Below are positions 16,910 through 27,987 of a DNA stretch of 64,000 nucleotides, piece after piece (the stretch's first letter is position 1; each line of letters starts with the position of its first letter). A program made the translations under genes and the position numbers. Source of the DNA: Spongiactinospora rosea (GTDB lineage Bacteria; Actinomycetota; Actinomycetes; Streptosporangiales; Streptosporangiaceae); NCBI RefSeq assembly GCF_003315795.1, contig NZ_QMEY01000004.1, positions 1-64,000 of the forward strand. Direction: 5' to 3'. The notes under the pieces are model-generated. The model had not been told where the DNA came from, did no database searches, and saw nothing but the letters and a program-made list of their open reading frames with translations.

Positions 16910-18697
16910 ATGGACGCCGAGTCATCGATCTGCCTGAGCGATCTGGTTCCGGCTCTGCGCTGGAGCCGGCCCAAGCAGGTCGCCGAAGTTCTGGCCGACC
17001 CCCGACTGCCTTCCGGCTGGTGGGCCTCCGTGACACTGCCTCGCGCGATCGCCGTGATGGGGCTGGACTGGCTCTGCGACCGGCTCGCGCGCCTGTCCGC
17101 GTCCCGGTGGGATCATCTCCCGCTGACCGACGTGCTGCCCGCCCTGCAGACGCTCACCATGCCCGAGCCGGTCCACTGGCCGGCCCAGGCGCGCGCGGTG
17201 GTGGACCGGCTCGGCGGGTGGGCGACCGTGTGCAGGCTCACGCCGGGCGACCTCGTGACACCGGCCGCGGCGGCCTCCACCGCACTGGAGGTCATCATCG
17301 GCGCGGTCTTCCGTGAGGTGCTGACGCGGATACCGGCGCACCCCTCGGCGGACCGCCCGGCCGCACAGGCCCCAGCGCATCCCGTACCGGCGCAGCCTGT
17401 ACCGGCACAAGCGGCCACGACCGGCGAGCCAGCCGCCGCGCTGCCGCGCCGCCCGGCCGCGCAGGCCCCCGCGCCTCAGCAACAGGCCCCCGCCCCGGCG
17501 CCACAGCCGCAGCAGGCCCGTCAGGCCCCGCCCGGGCAGCCCGCACCGCCCGTGCAGCAGCCTGCACCGCCCGCACAGCCCTACCCCGCGCCCGCGTCCG
17601 AGGGCGCGGCGGCGACCGCGGAGTTCCCGCTCATCGGCCTGCTGGACGGCATGTTCAGAAGCTGGGAGCCGCTGGAACAGGCCGTCGCGGTGGAACGGCT
17701 GTTCGCCGCCGACCCGATCAGCCTGCGCGCGCTGGCGCACCGGCTGGGCGTGGACCGCGAAGTGCTCTCCCAGGCCCAGCGCCGGGCCGAGGAGCAGGTG
17801 CTGCACTGGCTGCGCTCGCCGGAGTCCTCGCCGCTGACCGGGCACCTGTTCCGGCTCACCGAGTGGCTGGGCGCGGCGGCCACCGAGGAGCAACTGATCG
17901 GGGCCGACCCCGCGCACCCCATCGAGGTGCCCGTGCTGCGCACCCAGCTCTGGCGGGTGCTGGTCACGCTGATGCCCGACCGGCGGCTGCAGGACGGCTG
18001 GCTGGTCGTCGGCGACCTCGGCGGGCTGCGCGAACGCACCCGGCAGATGCTCGCGGGCAAACCGGCGGACGCCGACGTGGTGGAGATGCTCACCCAGCTC
18101 GGCATCCGCGCGCATTCGGCCAGGGCGTGGCTGGAGGCGCTGCAGACCGACGCCCCCGCGCACGACCCCGCCCGGCACGACCAGGAGGCGATGGGCGGCG
18201 GCGCGCCGCCGAACCAGCCGCTGCCCCGCCGTACACCGGGGGCCAACGGGCACAACCGGGAGGGCCGCCCGGTCCCCCAGGTCAACCCCGCGTCGATCGA
18301 TCCGAGCGCGGCACTGGCGACGCTCTCCGCACTGTCCGGCAGCGGACGCCCGCACCTGACCCCCGGCCAGCGGGCGGGCGCGCCGTCCGCTCCCCCGCCC
18401 CCGCCGCCGAGCCCCACGTCGGACCCGCGGCGCTGGCAGCGGATCGAGGTCACCAGCGAGCATCTGCGCGGCGAGCCGGTGGCCGTGCCCGAGGGCTACG
18501 CGGCCCAGCTCGGCATGCGCCCGGGCACGCTGCTGTCGGTCACCGGGCCGGGCGACAACGCCGTGGTGCTGGTCTGGCGAGATCGCCAGCCGGTCTTCGA
18601 CTCGCTGCAGCCGGTGCTGATGCGGCTGAACGCGCGGCCGGGCGACCAGGTCTACGTCACGGTGGACGGCTACCGCCTGGACGCCCAGCTCACCTGA
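16910..18697 (+). CDS. Uncharacterised modular protein with sigma-region-4-like helix-turn-helix
   Basis: This 595-aa protein is not one I recognise. Residues 1-145 form a helical domain with a helix-hairpin-helix-like turn (LGGWATVCRLTPGDLV). Residues about 150-225 are a P/A/Q-rich disordered linker. Residues about 240-430 form a helical domain starting with SLRALAHRLGVDREVLSQAQRRAEEQVL, whose spacing resembles the sigma-70 region 4 helix-turn-helix. A second disordered linker (about 430-510) leads to a compact C-terminal beta domain of about 80 residues. It has no signal peptide or membrane segment and appears to be a cytosolic DNA-related or regulatory scaffold. Confidence 0.8.
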   Translation: MDAESSICLSDLVPALRWSRPKQVAEVLADPRLPSGWWASVTLPRAIAVMGLDWLCDRLARLSASRWDHLPLTDVLPALQTLTMPEPVHWPAQARAVVDRLGGWATVCRLTPGDLVTPAAAASTALEVIIGAVFREVLTRIPAHPSADRPAAQAPAHPVPAQPVPAQAATTGEPAAALPRRPAAQAPAPQQQAPAPAPQPQQARQAPPGQPAPPVQQPAPPAQPYPAPASEGAAATAEFPLIGLLDGMFRSWEPLEQAVAVERLFAADPISLRALAHRLGVDREVLSQAQRRAEEQVLHWLRSPESSPLTGHLFRLTEWLGAAATEEQLIGADPAHPIEVPVLRTQLWRVLVTLMPDRRLQDGWLVVGDLGGLRERTRQMLAGKPADADVVEMLTQLGIRAHSARAWLEALQTDAPAHDPARHDQEAMGGGAPPNQPLPRRTPGANGHNREGRPVPQVNPASIDPSAALATLSALSGSGRPHLTPGQRAGAPSAPPPPPPSPTSDPRRWQRIEVTSEHLRGEPVAVPEGYAAQLGMRPGTLLSVTGPGDNAVVLVWRDRQPVFDSLQPVLMRLNARPGDQVYVTVDGYRLDAQLT

Positions 18698-18710
18698 CGA
18701 GGCGCGCGCA

Positions 18711-18741
18711 GGGCCTGTGCGCTCACAGAGCGGACAGGCCC
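18711..18741. terminator. Bidirectional terminator hairpin between convergent genes
   Basis: GGGCCTGT (18711-18718) pairs perfectly with ACAGGCCC (18734-18741), with extra inner pairing CGCT/AGCG. It spans the stop codon of the acyl-CoA dehydrogenase gene and follows the 595-aa gene by 13 bases. Confidence 0.6.
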
Positions 18742-19877
18742 AGCTCCCTGGCGATCAGCATGCGCTGCACCTCGCTGGTCCCCTCGCCGATCTCCAGGAT
18801 CTTGGCGTCGCGGTAGAAGCGGCCGACCGGGAACTCGTTCATGAAGCCGTAGCCGCCGAAGATCTGGGTGGCCTCCCTGGCGTTGTCCATCGCGGCGTTG
18901 CTGGAGACCAGCTTGGCGATGGCCGCCTCCTTCTTGAACGGCTCGCCGGCCAGCATCTTCTCGGCCGCGTGGTAGTAGGCCAGCCGGGCGGTGTGCGCGC
19001 GGGCCTCCATGTCGGCGATCTTGAACTGGATGGCCTGGTAGTGGCCGATGGGGTGGCCGAACGCCCGGCGTTCGCGGACGTAGCGCAGCGACTCGTCCAC
19101 GCAGCCCTGGGCCAGGCCCACCGACAGGGCGGCGATGGCGATCCGGCCCTCGTCCAGGGTCTGGAGGAACTGCGCGTACCCCCGCCCCCGCTGGCCCAGC
19201 AGGTTGCCCGCCGGGACCCGGCAGTCGGCGAAGGACAGCTCCCTGGTGTCGGAGGCCGACCAGCCGACCTTGGAGTACTTCTTCGACACCGTGAAGCCCG
19301 GAGTGCCCGACGGCACCAGGATCGTGGAGATCTCCGGACGCCCGCCCTCGGTGGTGCCGGTGATGGCCGCGACCGCCACGACGCCGGTGATGTCGGTGCC
19401 GGAGTTGGTGATGAACGCCTTGGTCCCGTTGATCACCCACTCGTCGCCGTCCAGGTGGGCCTTGGTGCGCATGCCGCCCGGTACGTCGGACCCGCCGCCC
19501 GGCTCGGTCAGCCCGAACGCGCCCAGCATCTCCCCCGCCGCCAGCCCGGGCAGCCAGCGGGCGCGCTGCTCGTCGTCGCCGAAGCGGTAGATCGGCATCG
19601 CGCCCAGCGACACCGCCGCCTCAAGGGTGATCGACACGCTGGAGTCGACCCTGGCCAGTTCCTCCAGGGCCAGGCAGAGCGCGAAGTAGTCGCCGCCCAT
19701 GCCGCCGTGCTCCTCGGGGATGGGCAGCCCGAACAGGCCCATCGCGCCCATCTGGCGGACGATGTCGTAGGGGAACTCCTCCCGCTCGTAGTAGTCGCCG
19801 ATCACGGGGGCGACCACGTCACGGGCGAAGCCCTCCACGGTCTTGCGCAGGTCCTCGTATTCGTCGCTGAGCTTCAT
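18723..19877 (-). CDS. Acyl-CoA dehydrogenase (branched/short chain, AcdH-like)
   Basis: This 384-aa FAD enzyme introduces a 2,3 double bond into an acyl-CoA. The family blocks GAFGLTEPGGGSDV, TKAFITNSG and QIFGGYGFMNEFPVGR are present. The ATG at 19877 has GAGG about 9 bases upstream. The C-terminal EIGEGTSEVQR keeps glutamate at the position used as catalytic base in SCAD/MCAD enzymes. Isovaleryl-CoA dehydrogenases usually lack that residue, so a broader branched- or short-chain substrate is more likely. It is the last gene of the carboxylase/lyase operon; the order resembles the Streptomyces cluster that contains acdH. Confidence 0.92.
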   Translation of the reverse strand: MKLSDEYEDLRKTVEGFARDVVAPVIGDYYEREEFPYDIVRQMGAMGLFGLPIPEEHGGMGGDYFALCLALEELARVDSSVSITLEAAVSLGAMPIYRFGDDEQRARWLPGLAAGEMLGAFGLTEPGGGSDVPGGMRTKAHLDGDEWVINGTKAFITNSGTDITGVVAVAAITGTTEGGRPEISTILVPSGTPGFTVSKKYSKVGWSASDTRELSFADCRVPAGNLLGQRGRGYAQFLQTLDEGRIAIAALSVGLAQGCVDESLRYVRERRAFGHPIGHYQAIQFKIADMEARAHTARLAYYHAAEKMLAGEPFKKEAAIAKLVSSNAAMDNAREATQIFGGYGFMNEFPVGRFYRDAKILEIGEGTSEVQRMLIARELGLSAL

Positions 19878-19887
19878 GAGAGCTGCC

Positions 19888-20816
19888 TCACTTCCCGGAT
19901 AGGGCCTGGACGACGCGTGACGGGCTGGGACGGCCGAGCCTGGCGGCCATCCAGGCGCCGGTCTCGACGAGGGCGGCCAGATCGACGCCGGTCTGCACGC
20001 CCAGCCCGTGGAGCATCCAGACGAGGTCTTCGGTGGCCAGGTTGCCGGTGGCGGACTCGGCGAACGGGCAGCCGCCGAGGCCGCCCGTGGACGCGTCCAC
20101 GACGGTGATGCCGCGCTGGAGCGCGGCCAGGGTGTTGGCCAGGGCCTGGCCGTAGGTGTCGTGGAAGTGGACGGCGAGCCTCCCGGGGCCGACGTCGCAG
20201 GCGGCGAACGCGTCCAGCAGCGCCGCGACGTGGCCGGGGGTGGCGACGCCGGTGGTGTCGCCCAGGGAGAGTTCGTCGCAGCCGAGGGCGAGCAGGTCGC
20301 GGCCCACGGCGACCGTGCGTTCGATCGGCGTCGGCCCCTCCCAGGGGTCGCCATAGCACATCGACAGGTAGCCGCGCACCCGCATGCCCTCCTGGCGGGC
20401 TCGCGCGACGACCGGGGCGAACATCTCCATCTGCCCGGCCACGCTGCGGTTCAGGTTGCGCTGGGCGAAGGTCTCCGTGGCGCTGCCGAAGATCGCGATG
20501 TCGGTCACCCCGAGCGCGAGGGCCCGGTCGAGCCCGCGTTCGTTGGGCACCAGGACGGGGTAGCGCACGCCGGCCCGGCGGGGCATCGCGCCGAGCAGCT
20601 GCTCGGCGTCGGCGAGCTGGGGCACCCACTTGGGGTGGACCAGGCTGGTCGCCTCGATCGTGGTCAGCCCGGCGGCGGCCAGCCTGCCGATCAGCTCGGC
20701 CTTGACCTCCACCGGCACGATGGCGGCCTCGTTCTGCAGGCCGTCCCTCGGGCCGACCTCGTAGACGGTCACCCGTTCCGGCAGTCCGGGCGTCGGCACG
20801 GTGTACGGCTCGCGCA

Positions 20817-20820
<4 letters not shown>
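19888..20820 (-). CDS. Hydroxymethylglutaryl-CoA lyase
   Basis: This 310-aa TIM-barrel enzyme cleaves 3-hydroxy-3-methylglutaryl-CoA to acetyl-CoA and acetoacetate, the last step of leucine breakdown. VGPRDGLQNE near the N-terminus, the metal-binding HFHDTYGQA segment and the GLGGCPFAESATGN loop with its catalytic cysteine are visible. The ATG at 20820 overlaps the carboxylase alpha stop (ATGA) and is preceded by GGAGGGGGAG, so translation is coupled. A second ATG follows directly. Confidence 0.94.
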
Positions 20821-22799
<1,979 letters not shown>

Positions 22800-22805
22800 C
22801 GAACC

Positions 22806-24422
22806 TCACATCCGGAAGACGCCGTAGCCGACGTCGTCGAGGGGGGCGTTGGCCGCCGCGCCGAGGGCCAGGCCGAGCACGGTCCGGGTGTCGAGCGGGT
22901 CGATCACCCCGTCGTCCCACAGCCGGGCGGTGGAGTAGTAGGGGTTGCCCTGGCGCTCGTACTGTTCCCGGATGGGGAGCTTGAACGCCTCCTCCTCCTG
23001 CGGGGTCATCCCGGGGCGTACCGTGGCCAGCACGTTCGCCGCCTGCTCGCCGCCCATCACCGAGATCCGGGCGTTGGGCCACATCCACAGGAAGCGCGGG
23101 GAGTAGGCGCGGCCGGCCATCGCGTAGTTGCCCGCGCCGAAGGAGCCGCCGATCACGACGGTGAACTTGGGGACCCGCGCGCAGGCCACGGCGGTGACCA
23201 TCTTGGCGCCGTGCTTGGCGATGCCGCCCGCCTCGTACGCCTTGCCGACCATGAAGCCGCTGATGTTCTGGAGGAAGACCAGGGGGATGGACCGCCGGTC
23301 GCACAGCTCGATGAAGTGCGCGCCCTTCAGGGCCGACTCGCTGAACAGGATGCCGTTGTTGGCGATGATCCCGACCGGGTGGCCGTGCAGCCGGGCGAAG
23401 CCGGTGACCAGCGTCGGGCCGTACTCGGCCTTGAACTCCCGCATCCGGCCGCCGTCCACCAGGCGGGCGATCACCTCGCGCACGTCGTAGGGCACGCGCG
23501 GGTCGGGCGGGACGATGCCGTACAGGTCGCGCGGGTCGTGGGCGGGCTCCTCCGCGGGGGCGACCTCCCACGGGGACGGCGGTCGCGGACCGAGGGTGCT
23601 CACGATGTCGCGGACGATGGCCAGCGCGTGCGCGTCGTCCTCGGCCAGGTGGTCGGTGACGCCGCTGGTACGGGCGTGCAGGTCGCCGCCGCCCAGCTCC
23701 TCCGCGCTCACCTCCTCGCCGGTGGCCGCCTTGACCAGCGGCGGGCCGCCCAGGAAGATCGTGCCCTGGGCGCGGACGATGACGGCCTCGTCGCTCATCG
23801 CCGGGACGTAGGCCCCGCCCGCGGTGCACGAGCCGAGCACGGCGGCGATCTGCGGGATGCCCCTGGCGGACATGGTGGCCTGGTTGTAGAAGATCCGGCC
23901 GAAGTGCTCGCGGTCGGGGAAGACCTCGTCCTGGGCGGGCAGGAACGCGCCGCCGGAGTCGACCAGGTACACGCACGGCAGGCGGTTGTGAAGAGCGACC
24001 TCCTGGGCGCGCAGGTGCTTCTTGACGGTCATCGGGTAGTAGGTGCCGCCCTTGACGGTGGCGTCGTTGGCCACCACGACGACCTCGCGGCCGCTCACCC
24101 GGCCCACTCCGGTGATGATCCCGGCGGCGGGGGCGGCGTCGTCGTACATGCCGGTCGCGGCGAGCGGCGACAGCTCAAGGAAGCGCGAGCCCGGGTCGAG
24201 CAGGGCGTCGACGCGATCTCTGGGGAGCAGCTTGCCGCGCTCGACGTGCCTGGCCCGGGAGCGTTCGGGGCCGCCCGCCGCGGCGACGGCCAGTTTCTCG
24301 CGCAGTTCGGCGGCCAGCCGCTCGTTGGCCGCCGCGTTCTGCTTGTACGCCTCGCCGCCGGGATCGACCGCCGACCGGAGTACGGGCCACGCGTCCCCAC
24401 CGCCTCGTTCGCGCACGGGCAC
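22806..24422 (-). CDS. Acyl-CoA carboxylase carboxyltransferase beta subunit (methylcrotonyl-CoA type)
   Basis: This subunit of about 538 aa transfers the carboxyl group from biotin to the acyl-CoA. It shows the two crotonase-like halves: [16 protein letters not shown] and [15 protein letters not shown] in the first, and [32 protein letters not shown] and VMGGEQAA in the second. The start is placed at GTG 24422, with GGAGG 4 bases upstream; GTG 24416 is equally possible, while ATG 24461 falls inside the operator region. It is the first gene of the operon and is divergent from the tetR gene. Confidence 0.92.
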   Translation of the reverse strand: MPVRERGGGDAWPVLRSAVDPGGEAYKQNAAANERLAAELREKLAVAAAGGPERSRARHVERGKLLPRDRVDALLDPGSRFLELSPLAATGMYDDAAPAAGIITGVGRVSGREVVVVANDATVKGGTYYPMTVKKHLRAQEVALHNRLPCVYLVDSGGAFLPAQDEVFPDREHFGRIFYNQATMSARGIPQIAAVLGSCTAGGAYVPAMSDEAVIVRAQGTIFLGGPPLVKAATGEEVSAEELGGGDLHARTSGVTDHLAEDDAHALAIVRDIVSTLGPRPPSPWEVAPAEEPAHDPRDLYGIVPPDPRVPYDVREVIARLVDGGRMREFKAEYGPTLVTGFARLHGHPVGIIANNGILFSESALKGAHFIELCDRRSIPLVFLQNISGFMVGKAYEAGGIAKHGAKMVTAVACARVPKFTVVIGGSFGAGNYAMAGRAYSPRFLWMWPNARISVMGGEQAANVLATVRPGMTPQEEEAFKLPIREQYERQGNPYYSTARLWDDGVIDPLDTRTVLGLALGAAANAPLDDVGYGVFRM

Positions 24423-24449
24423 ACCACCTCCTGGCTTCTGAATACGGAT

Positions 24450-24465
24450 GTTAGTGACCATTAAC
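24450..24465. promoter_or_regulatory. TetR operator-like palindrome 1
   Basis: GTTAGTGACCATTAAC is an imperfect palindrome (6 of 8 positions per arm) in the short space between the divergent carboxyltransferase and tetR genes, 13 bases before the tetR ATG. It matches a second copy at 25128-25143 in 12 of 16 positions. Confidence 0.65.
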
Positions 24466-24478
24466 GTAACCGTCTACC

Positions 24479-25132
24479 ATGCCAAGGGTGACACCGCCTT
24501 CGGAATCGCCCCGTTCGACCCCTACCCCGCACGGCACCGCCACGGCCAGACCGCCTGGGGGCGGCCGGGCGCGGGGGTCGCGGCGCGCGGAGATCCTGCG
24601 GGCCGCGGCGGCGCTGTTCGCCGCGCGCGGGTTCCACGGCGTCTCGATCGAGGACATCGGGGCGGCGGTGGGCACGTCGGGGCCCGCCCTCTACCGGCAC
24701 TTCACCGGCAAGGACGCGCTGCTGGCGGAGATGCTGCTGGACATCAGCGAACGGCTGCGCGCGGCGGGCGCGGCCGTGGTGACCTCGGCGGACGGTCCAC
24801 AGGAGGCGCTGGACGCGCTGCTCGCCGGGCATGTGGCCTTCGCCCTCGGCGACCCGGCCCTGATCACCGTGCACGACCGGGAGCTGGACAACGTCCCCGA
24901 GTCCGCCCGGCGGGCCATCCGGCGGCTGCAGCGCCTGTACGTCGAGGAGTGGGTGACCGTCCTCAGCGAGCTGCACCCGGCCTGCCCGCAGGCGCGGTTG
25001 CGGGCGGCCACGCACGCGGTGCTGGGGTTGCTGAACTCCACGCCGCACAGCGCGGGCGAGCTGCCCGCAGAAGCGATGGCGGGCCTGCTGCACACCATGG
25101 CCCGCGCGGCGCTCTCGTCGGCCGGAAGTTAG
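24479..25132 (+). CDS. TetR-family transcriptional regulator of the acyl-CoA operon
   Basis: This 217-aa protein has the TetR DNA-binding domain at residues 34-82: AEILRAAAALFAARGFHG, then SIEDIGAAVGTSGPALYRHF as the helix-turn-helix. The C-terminal ligand-binding domain is helical and ends with an alanine-rich stretch. The N-terminal 30 residues are P/T/R-rich and probably flexible. It is divergent from the carboxylase/lyase/dehydrogenase operon and bracketed by two similar palindromes, so it most likely represses that operon and itself until an acyl-CoA binds. The ligand is inferred, not seen. Confidence 0.92.
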   Translation: MPRVTPPSESPRSTPTPHGTATARPPGGGRARGSRRAEILRAAAALFAARGFHGVSIEDIGAAVGTSGPALYRHFTGKDALLAEMLLDISERLRAAGAAVVTSADGPQEALDALLAGHVAFALGDPALITVHDRELDNVPESARRAIRRLQRLYVEEWVTVLSELHPACPQARLRAATHAVLGLLNSTPHSAGELPAEAMAGLLHTMARAALSSAGS

Positions 25133-25143
25133 CGGACACTAAC
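25128..25143. promoter_or_regulatory. TetR operator-like palindrome 2 (overlaps the tetR stop codon)
   Basis: GTTAGCGGACACTAAC repeats the GTTAG-x-G-xx-CA-x-TAAC pattern of the first site. It contains the TAG stop of tetR and lies upstream of the padR gene, so the same protein may bind at both ends of its gene. Confidence 0.55.
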
Positions 25144-25177
25144 ACTTGCGCTTTGCCCTGATATGGGCTTGTCGTCT

Positions 25178-25216
25178 CAACTATCTAGATATATCGTTAA
25201 TGTATCTCGATAGTTG
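25178..25216. promoter_or_regulatory. Long inverted repeat, probable PadR operator
   Basis: CAACTATCTAGATATAT (25178-25194) and its mirror (25200-25216) match in 15 of 17 positions around a 5-base centre. Each arm contains a small palindrome, TATCTAGATA (25182-25191) and TATCTCGATA (25203-25212), 21 bases apart, about two helical turns. It ends where the ribosome site GAGGAG of the padR gene begins, so binding would block transcription. Confidence 0.8.
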
Positions 25217-25226
25217 AGGAGTACTC

Positions 25227-26066
25227 ATGAACAACGGTGGCGATCGGCACTGGGCGGCCGGCGGAGCGGGACATGGTCATCGGGGCTTCCCGGGCCACGG
25301 CCCATCGTCCTGGCACGGCCCGGCCGGCGGACCGCCCGCCCACCGGCCCGGCGCGCCTCCGGGCCACGGCGAGCCGTCGTGGCGCGGGGATCCTGGGAGC
25401 GGGCCGCCATGGTGGGCGGTGGCCGCGGCACGCGGGGTGGAGGACGACCCCTGGGAGGCAGAGGAGGTCACGGAGGCGCTGACGCGCGGACCCTACGCCC
25501 CGGCGATACCGCCGCACCCGCCCGGGGCGGTGATCCCGCCGCACGTTCCGCCCCCCGGCCCGGAGTTCGCGCCGAGGGTACGGCGGGGCGACGTACGCGC
25601 GGGCACGCTGGCCCTGCTGCGCGAAGGCCCGCGCAACGGCTACCAGATCATCGAGGAGATCGCCCGCCGCAGTCTCGGCGTGTGGCGGCCGAGCCCCGGT
25701 TCGGTCTACCCGGCCCTGCAGCAACTGGAGGACGAGGGCCTGGTCCAGGGCCGCGAATCGGGCGGCAGCCGGGTCTACGACCTCACCGAAGAGGGCAGAC
25801 GCCATGTTGAGGCGCGCGCCGCCGAGCTGGCCGAGCCATGGGCCGCGGTGATCAGGAGCGTCCCGGAGGACCGGCACGAACTGCGGCTGCTGTGGGGACA
25901 GGTCGGCGAGGCGTTCCTGCACCTCACGCGGACCGCCGACGACAAGCAGGTGGCCGCCGCCAAGCGGCTGCTGAAGGAGACCAGGCGGGGATTCTTCAAG
26001 ATCCTCGCCGACGACTACGACAGCGCGGACGAGATCGATCCACGACCGACGGAGGAAGCCGAATGA
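25227..26066 (+). CDS. PadR-family regulator of the adjacent ABC exporter
   Basis: This 279-aa regulator has the PadR winged-helix at residues about 125-200, with LLREGPRNGYQIIEEIARRS and PSPGSVYPALQQLEDEGLV, followed by a helical dimerisation region (200-270). The first 120 residues form an unusual G/P/H-rich extension that is predicted to be disordered; most PadR proteins begin directly with the winged helix. The ATG has GAGGAG 6 bases upstream. Its stop overlaps the exporter ATPase start (ATGA), and the operator at 25178-25216 indicates autoregulation of the three-gene operon. Confidence 0.9.
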   Translation: MNNGGDRHWAAGGAGHGHRGFPGHGPSSWHGPAGGPPAHRPGAPPGHGEPSWRGDPGSGPPWWAVAAARGVEDDPWEAEEVTEALTRGPYAPAIPPHPPGAVIPPHVPPPGPEFAPRVRRGDVRAGTLALLREGPRNGYQIIEEIARRSLGVWRPSPGSVYPALQQLEDEGLVQGRESGGSRVYDLTEEGRRHVEARAAELAEPWAAVIRSVPEDRHELRLLWGQVGEAFLHLTRTADDKQVAAAKRLLKETRRGFFKILADDYDSADEIDPRPTEEAE

Positions 26067-27034
26067 GTCAGGCTGCGGTCGCCGTACAGGGCCTGCGCAA
26101 GAGTTACGGCAAGGTCGAGGCCGTCAAGGGCGTGGAGTTCACGGTCGCGCCCGGCGAGGTGTTCGGCTTCCTCGGGCCCAACGGCGCGGGCAAGACCACG
26201 ACCATCAGCATGCTGTGCACGCTGGTCAACCCGACCGGCGGCACCGCCCTGGTCGCCGGGCACGACGTCGTCAGCGAGCGCGACGAGGTACGGCGCAACA
26301 TCGGCCTGGTCTTCCAGGACCCGACGCTCGACGGCTACCTCAGCGCCGAGCAGAACCTGATGTTCCACGCCGAGCTGTACGGCCTGCCCAAGAGCGCGGC
26401 AGGCCCGCGGATCAGGCAGGTCATGGAGATGGTCAGGCTCTGGGACCGCAAGGACGCCAAGGTGAGCACGTTCTCCGGCGGCATGAAGCGCCGCCTGGAG
26501 ATCGCCCGCGGCCTGCTGCACTCGCCGCGGGTGCTGTTCCTGGACGAGCCGACGGTCGGCCTGGACCCCCAGACCCGCGCCGCCATCTGGGGATACATCA
26601 ATGACCTGCGCCGCAGTGAGGACATCACGATCTTCATGACGACGCACTACATGGACGAGGCGGAGTACTGCGACAGGATCGCGATCATCGACCACGGCGA
26701 GATCGTGGTGATCGACTCCCCCGAGGCGCTCAAGGCCAGCGTCGGCGAGGACCGGGTGCAGATCCAGACCGGCGACGACGAGGCCGCCATCGCCGCGCTG
26801 CGGGACCGGTTCGGCCTGGAGGCCGCCGTGCGCGAGGGACAGGTGACCTTCGCCGTGGCCTCCGGCGAGCAGTTCGTCCCGCGCCTGTTCGCCGAGCTGG
26901 GCATGCCCATCAAGGCGGTGAGCGTGGCCAGGCCCTCCCTCGACGACGTGTTCATGTCCTACACCGGCTCCACCATCCGCGACGCCGAGTCCGGCTCGGA
27001 CAACGCGTGGGTGCGCGCGATGGTCCGCCGCTGA
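26063..27034 (+). CDS. ABC transporter ATP-binding protein (DrrA-like drug exporter)
   Basis: This 323-aa ATPase has the Walker A GPNGAGKTTT (residues about 40-49), signature FSGGMKRRLEIARGLLHSPRV, Walker B LFLDEPTVGLDP and a switch histidine in MTTHYMDEAEYCDRI. The C-terminal 90 residues form the DrrA-type extension. The ATG overlaps the padR stop. Together with the next-encoded permease it should form an exporter for a hydrophobic drug or antibiotic. The substrate is unknown. Confidence 0.95.
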   Translation: MSQAAVAVQGLRKSYGKVEAVKGVEFTVAPGEVFGFLGPNGAGKTTTISMLCTLVNPTGGTALVAGHDVVSERDEVRRNIGLVFQDPTLDGYLSAEQNLMFHAELYGLPKSAAGPRIRQVMEMVRLWDRKDAKVSTFSGGMKRRLEIARGLLHSPRVLFLDEPTVGLDPQTRAAIWGYINDLRRSEDITIFMTTHYMDEAEYCDRIAIIDHGEIVVIDSPEALKASVGEDRVQIQTGDDEAAIAALRDRFGLEAAVREGQVTFAVASGEQFVPRLFAELGMPIKAVSVARPSLDDVFMSYTGSTIRDAESGSDNAWVRAMVRR

Positions 27035-27058
27035 CCCCCCGAAAGGTGATCGAAGACG

Positions 27059-27913
27059 ATGACGAGCGACGCGATTGCCGTGCGCGTGCCGCGCCGCAGC
27101 GCCGCGCACGACCTGCGCGCGGTGAAGGTGGTCCTGCACCGTGAGATGCTGCGCTTCCTCAACGACCGCACGCGCATGATCTCGATGCTCATCCAGCCGG
27201 TGCTCTGGCTGTTCGTGATGGGCACGGGCCTCGGCACCCTGGTGTCCGGGGCGATCCCCGGCCTCGACTTCCGGACGTTCATGTACCCGGGCATGATCTC
27301 GATGACGGTGATCATGACGGCGATGTTCTCCGCGGGGTCGATCGTGTGGGACCGCGAGTTCGGCTTCCTGCGCGAGATGCTGGTGGCCCCGGTGAGCCGT
27401 ACCTCGATCGTGGTCGGCAAGTGCCTGGGCGGGGCCGTCGTGGCCACCGCCCAGGGGATCGTGATCCTGGCGCTGGCGGGGGCGGTGGGCGTGCCGTACG
27501 ACCCGGTGCTGATGCTCACGCTGCTCGGCGAGATGTTCCTGGCGGCGTTCACCATCACCGCGTTCGGGGTGATGATGGCCGCCCGGATGAAGAACATGCA
27601 GTCCTTCTTCGGGCTCATGCAGGTGGCCATCATGCCGATGATGTTCCTGTCCGGCGCGATGTTCCCGCTGGCCAACCTGCCGTCCTGGCTGCACGTGCTG
27701 ACCACGGTCAACCCGCTCACGTACGCGGTCGATCCGATGCGCCAGGCGGTGTTCGGCTCGCTCCACGTCGCGCCGCAGGTCGACGCGATGCTCAACCCGG
27801 GGGTGAGCTGGTTCGGCGCCAAGCTGTCGATCGGCCTGGAGCTGGGGCTGGTCACGGCCATCGGCGCGGTGCTGCTGGGCGTGGCCGTCGCGCAGTTCCG
27901 CAGGGCCGACTAG
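27059..27913 (+). CDS. ABC-2 type transporter permease (DrrB-like)
   Basis: This 284-aa membrane protein has six hydrophobic segments and the ABC-2 motif REFGFLREMLVAPVSRTSIV after the second segment, which contacts the ATPase. Its last helices include a MMFLSGAMFPLANLPSWL block typical of drug-exporter permeases. It begins 24 bases after the ATPase gene with GAAAGGTGATCG before the ATG, and is the last gene before a perfect hairpin terminator. Confidence 0.94.
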   Translation: MTSDAIAVRVPRRSAAHDLRAVKVVLHREMLRFLNDRTRMISMLIQPVLWLFVMGTGLGTLVSGAIPGLDFRTFMYPGMISMTVIMTAMFSAGSIVWDREFGFLREMLVAPVSRTSIVVGKCLGGAVVATAQGIVILALAGAVGVPYDPVLMLTLLGEMFLAAFTITAFGVMMAARMKNMQSFFGLMQVAIMPMMFLSGAMFPLANLPSWLHVLTTVNPLTYAVDPMRQAVFGSLHVAPQVDAMLNPGVSWFGAKLSIGLELGLVTAIGAVLLGVAVAQFRRAD

Positions 27914-27933
27914 CGCGGGCGGCGGGACGGGAA

Positions 27934-27961
27934 GGGCCCGGGACCATGAGGTCCCGGGCCC
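27934..27961. terminator. Perfect 12-bp hairpin terminator
   Basis: GGGCCCGGGACC (27934-27945) pairs perfectly with GGTCCCGGGCCC (27950-27961) around an ATGA loop. It lies between the exporter permease and the convergent secreted-protein gene and probably ends both transcripts. Confidence 0.85.
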
Positions 27962-27987
27962 GTTGTGCGTGTCACGAGCCGGTACGG

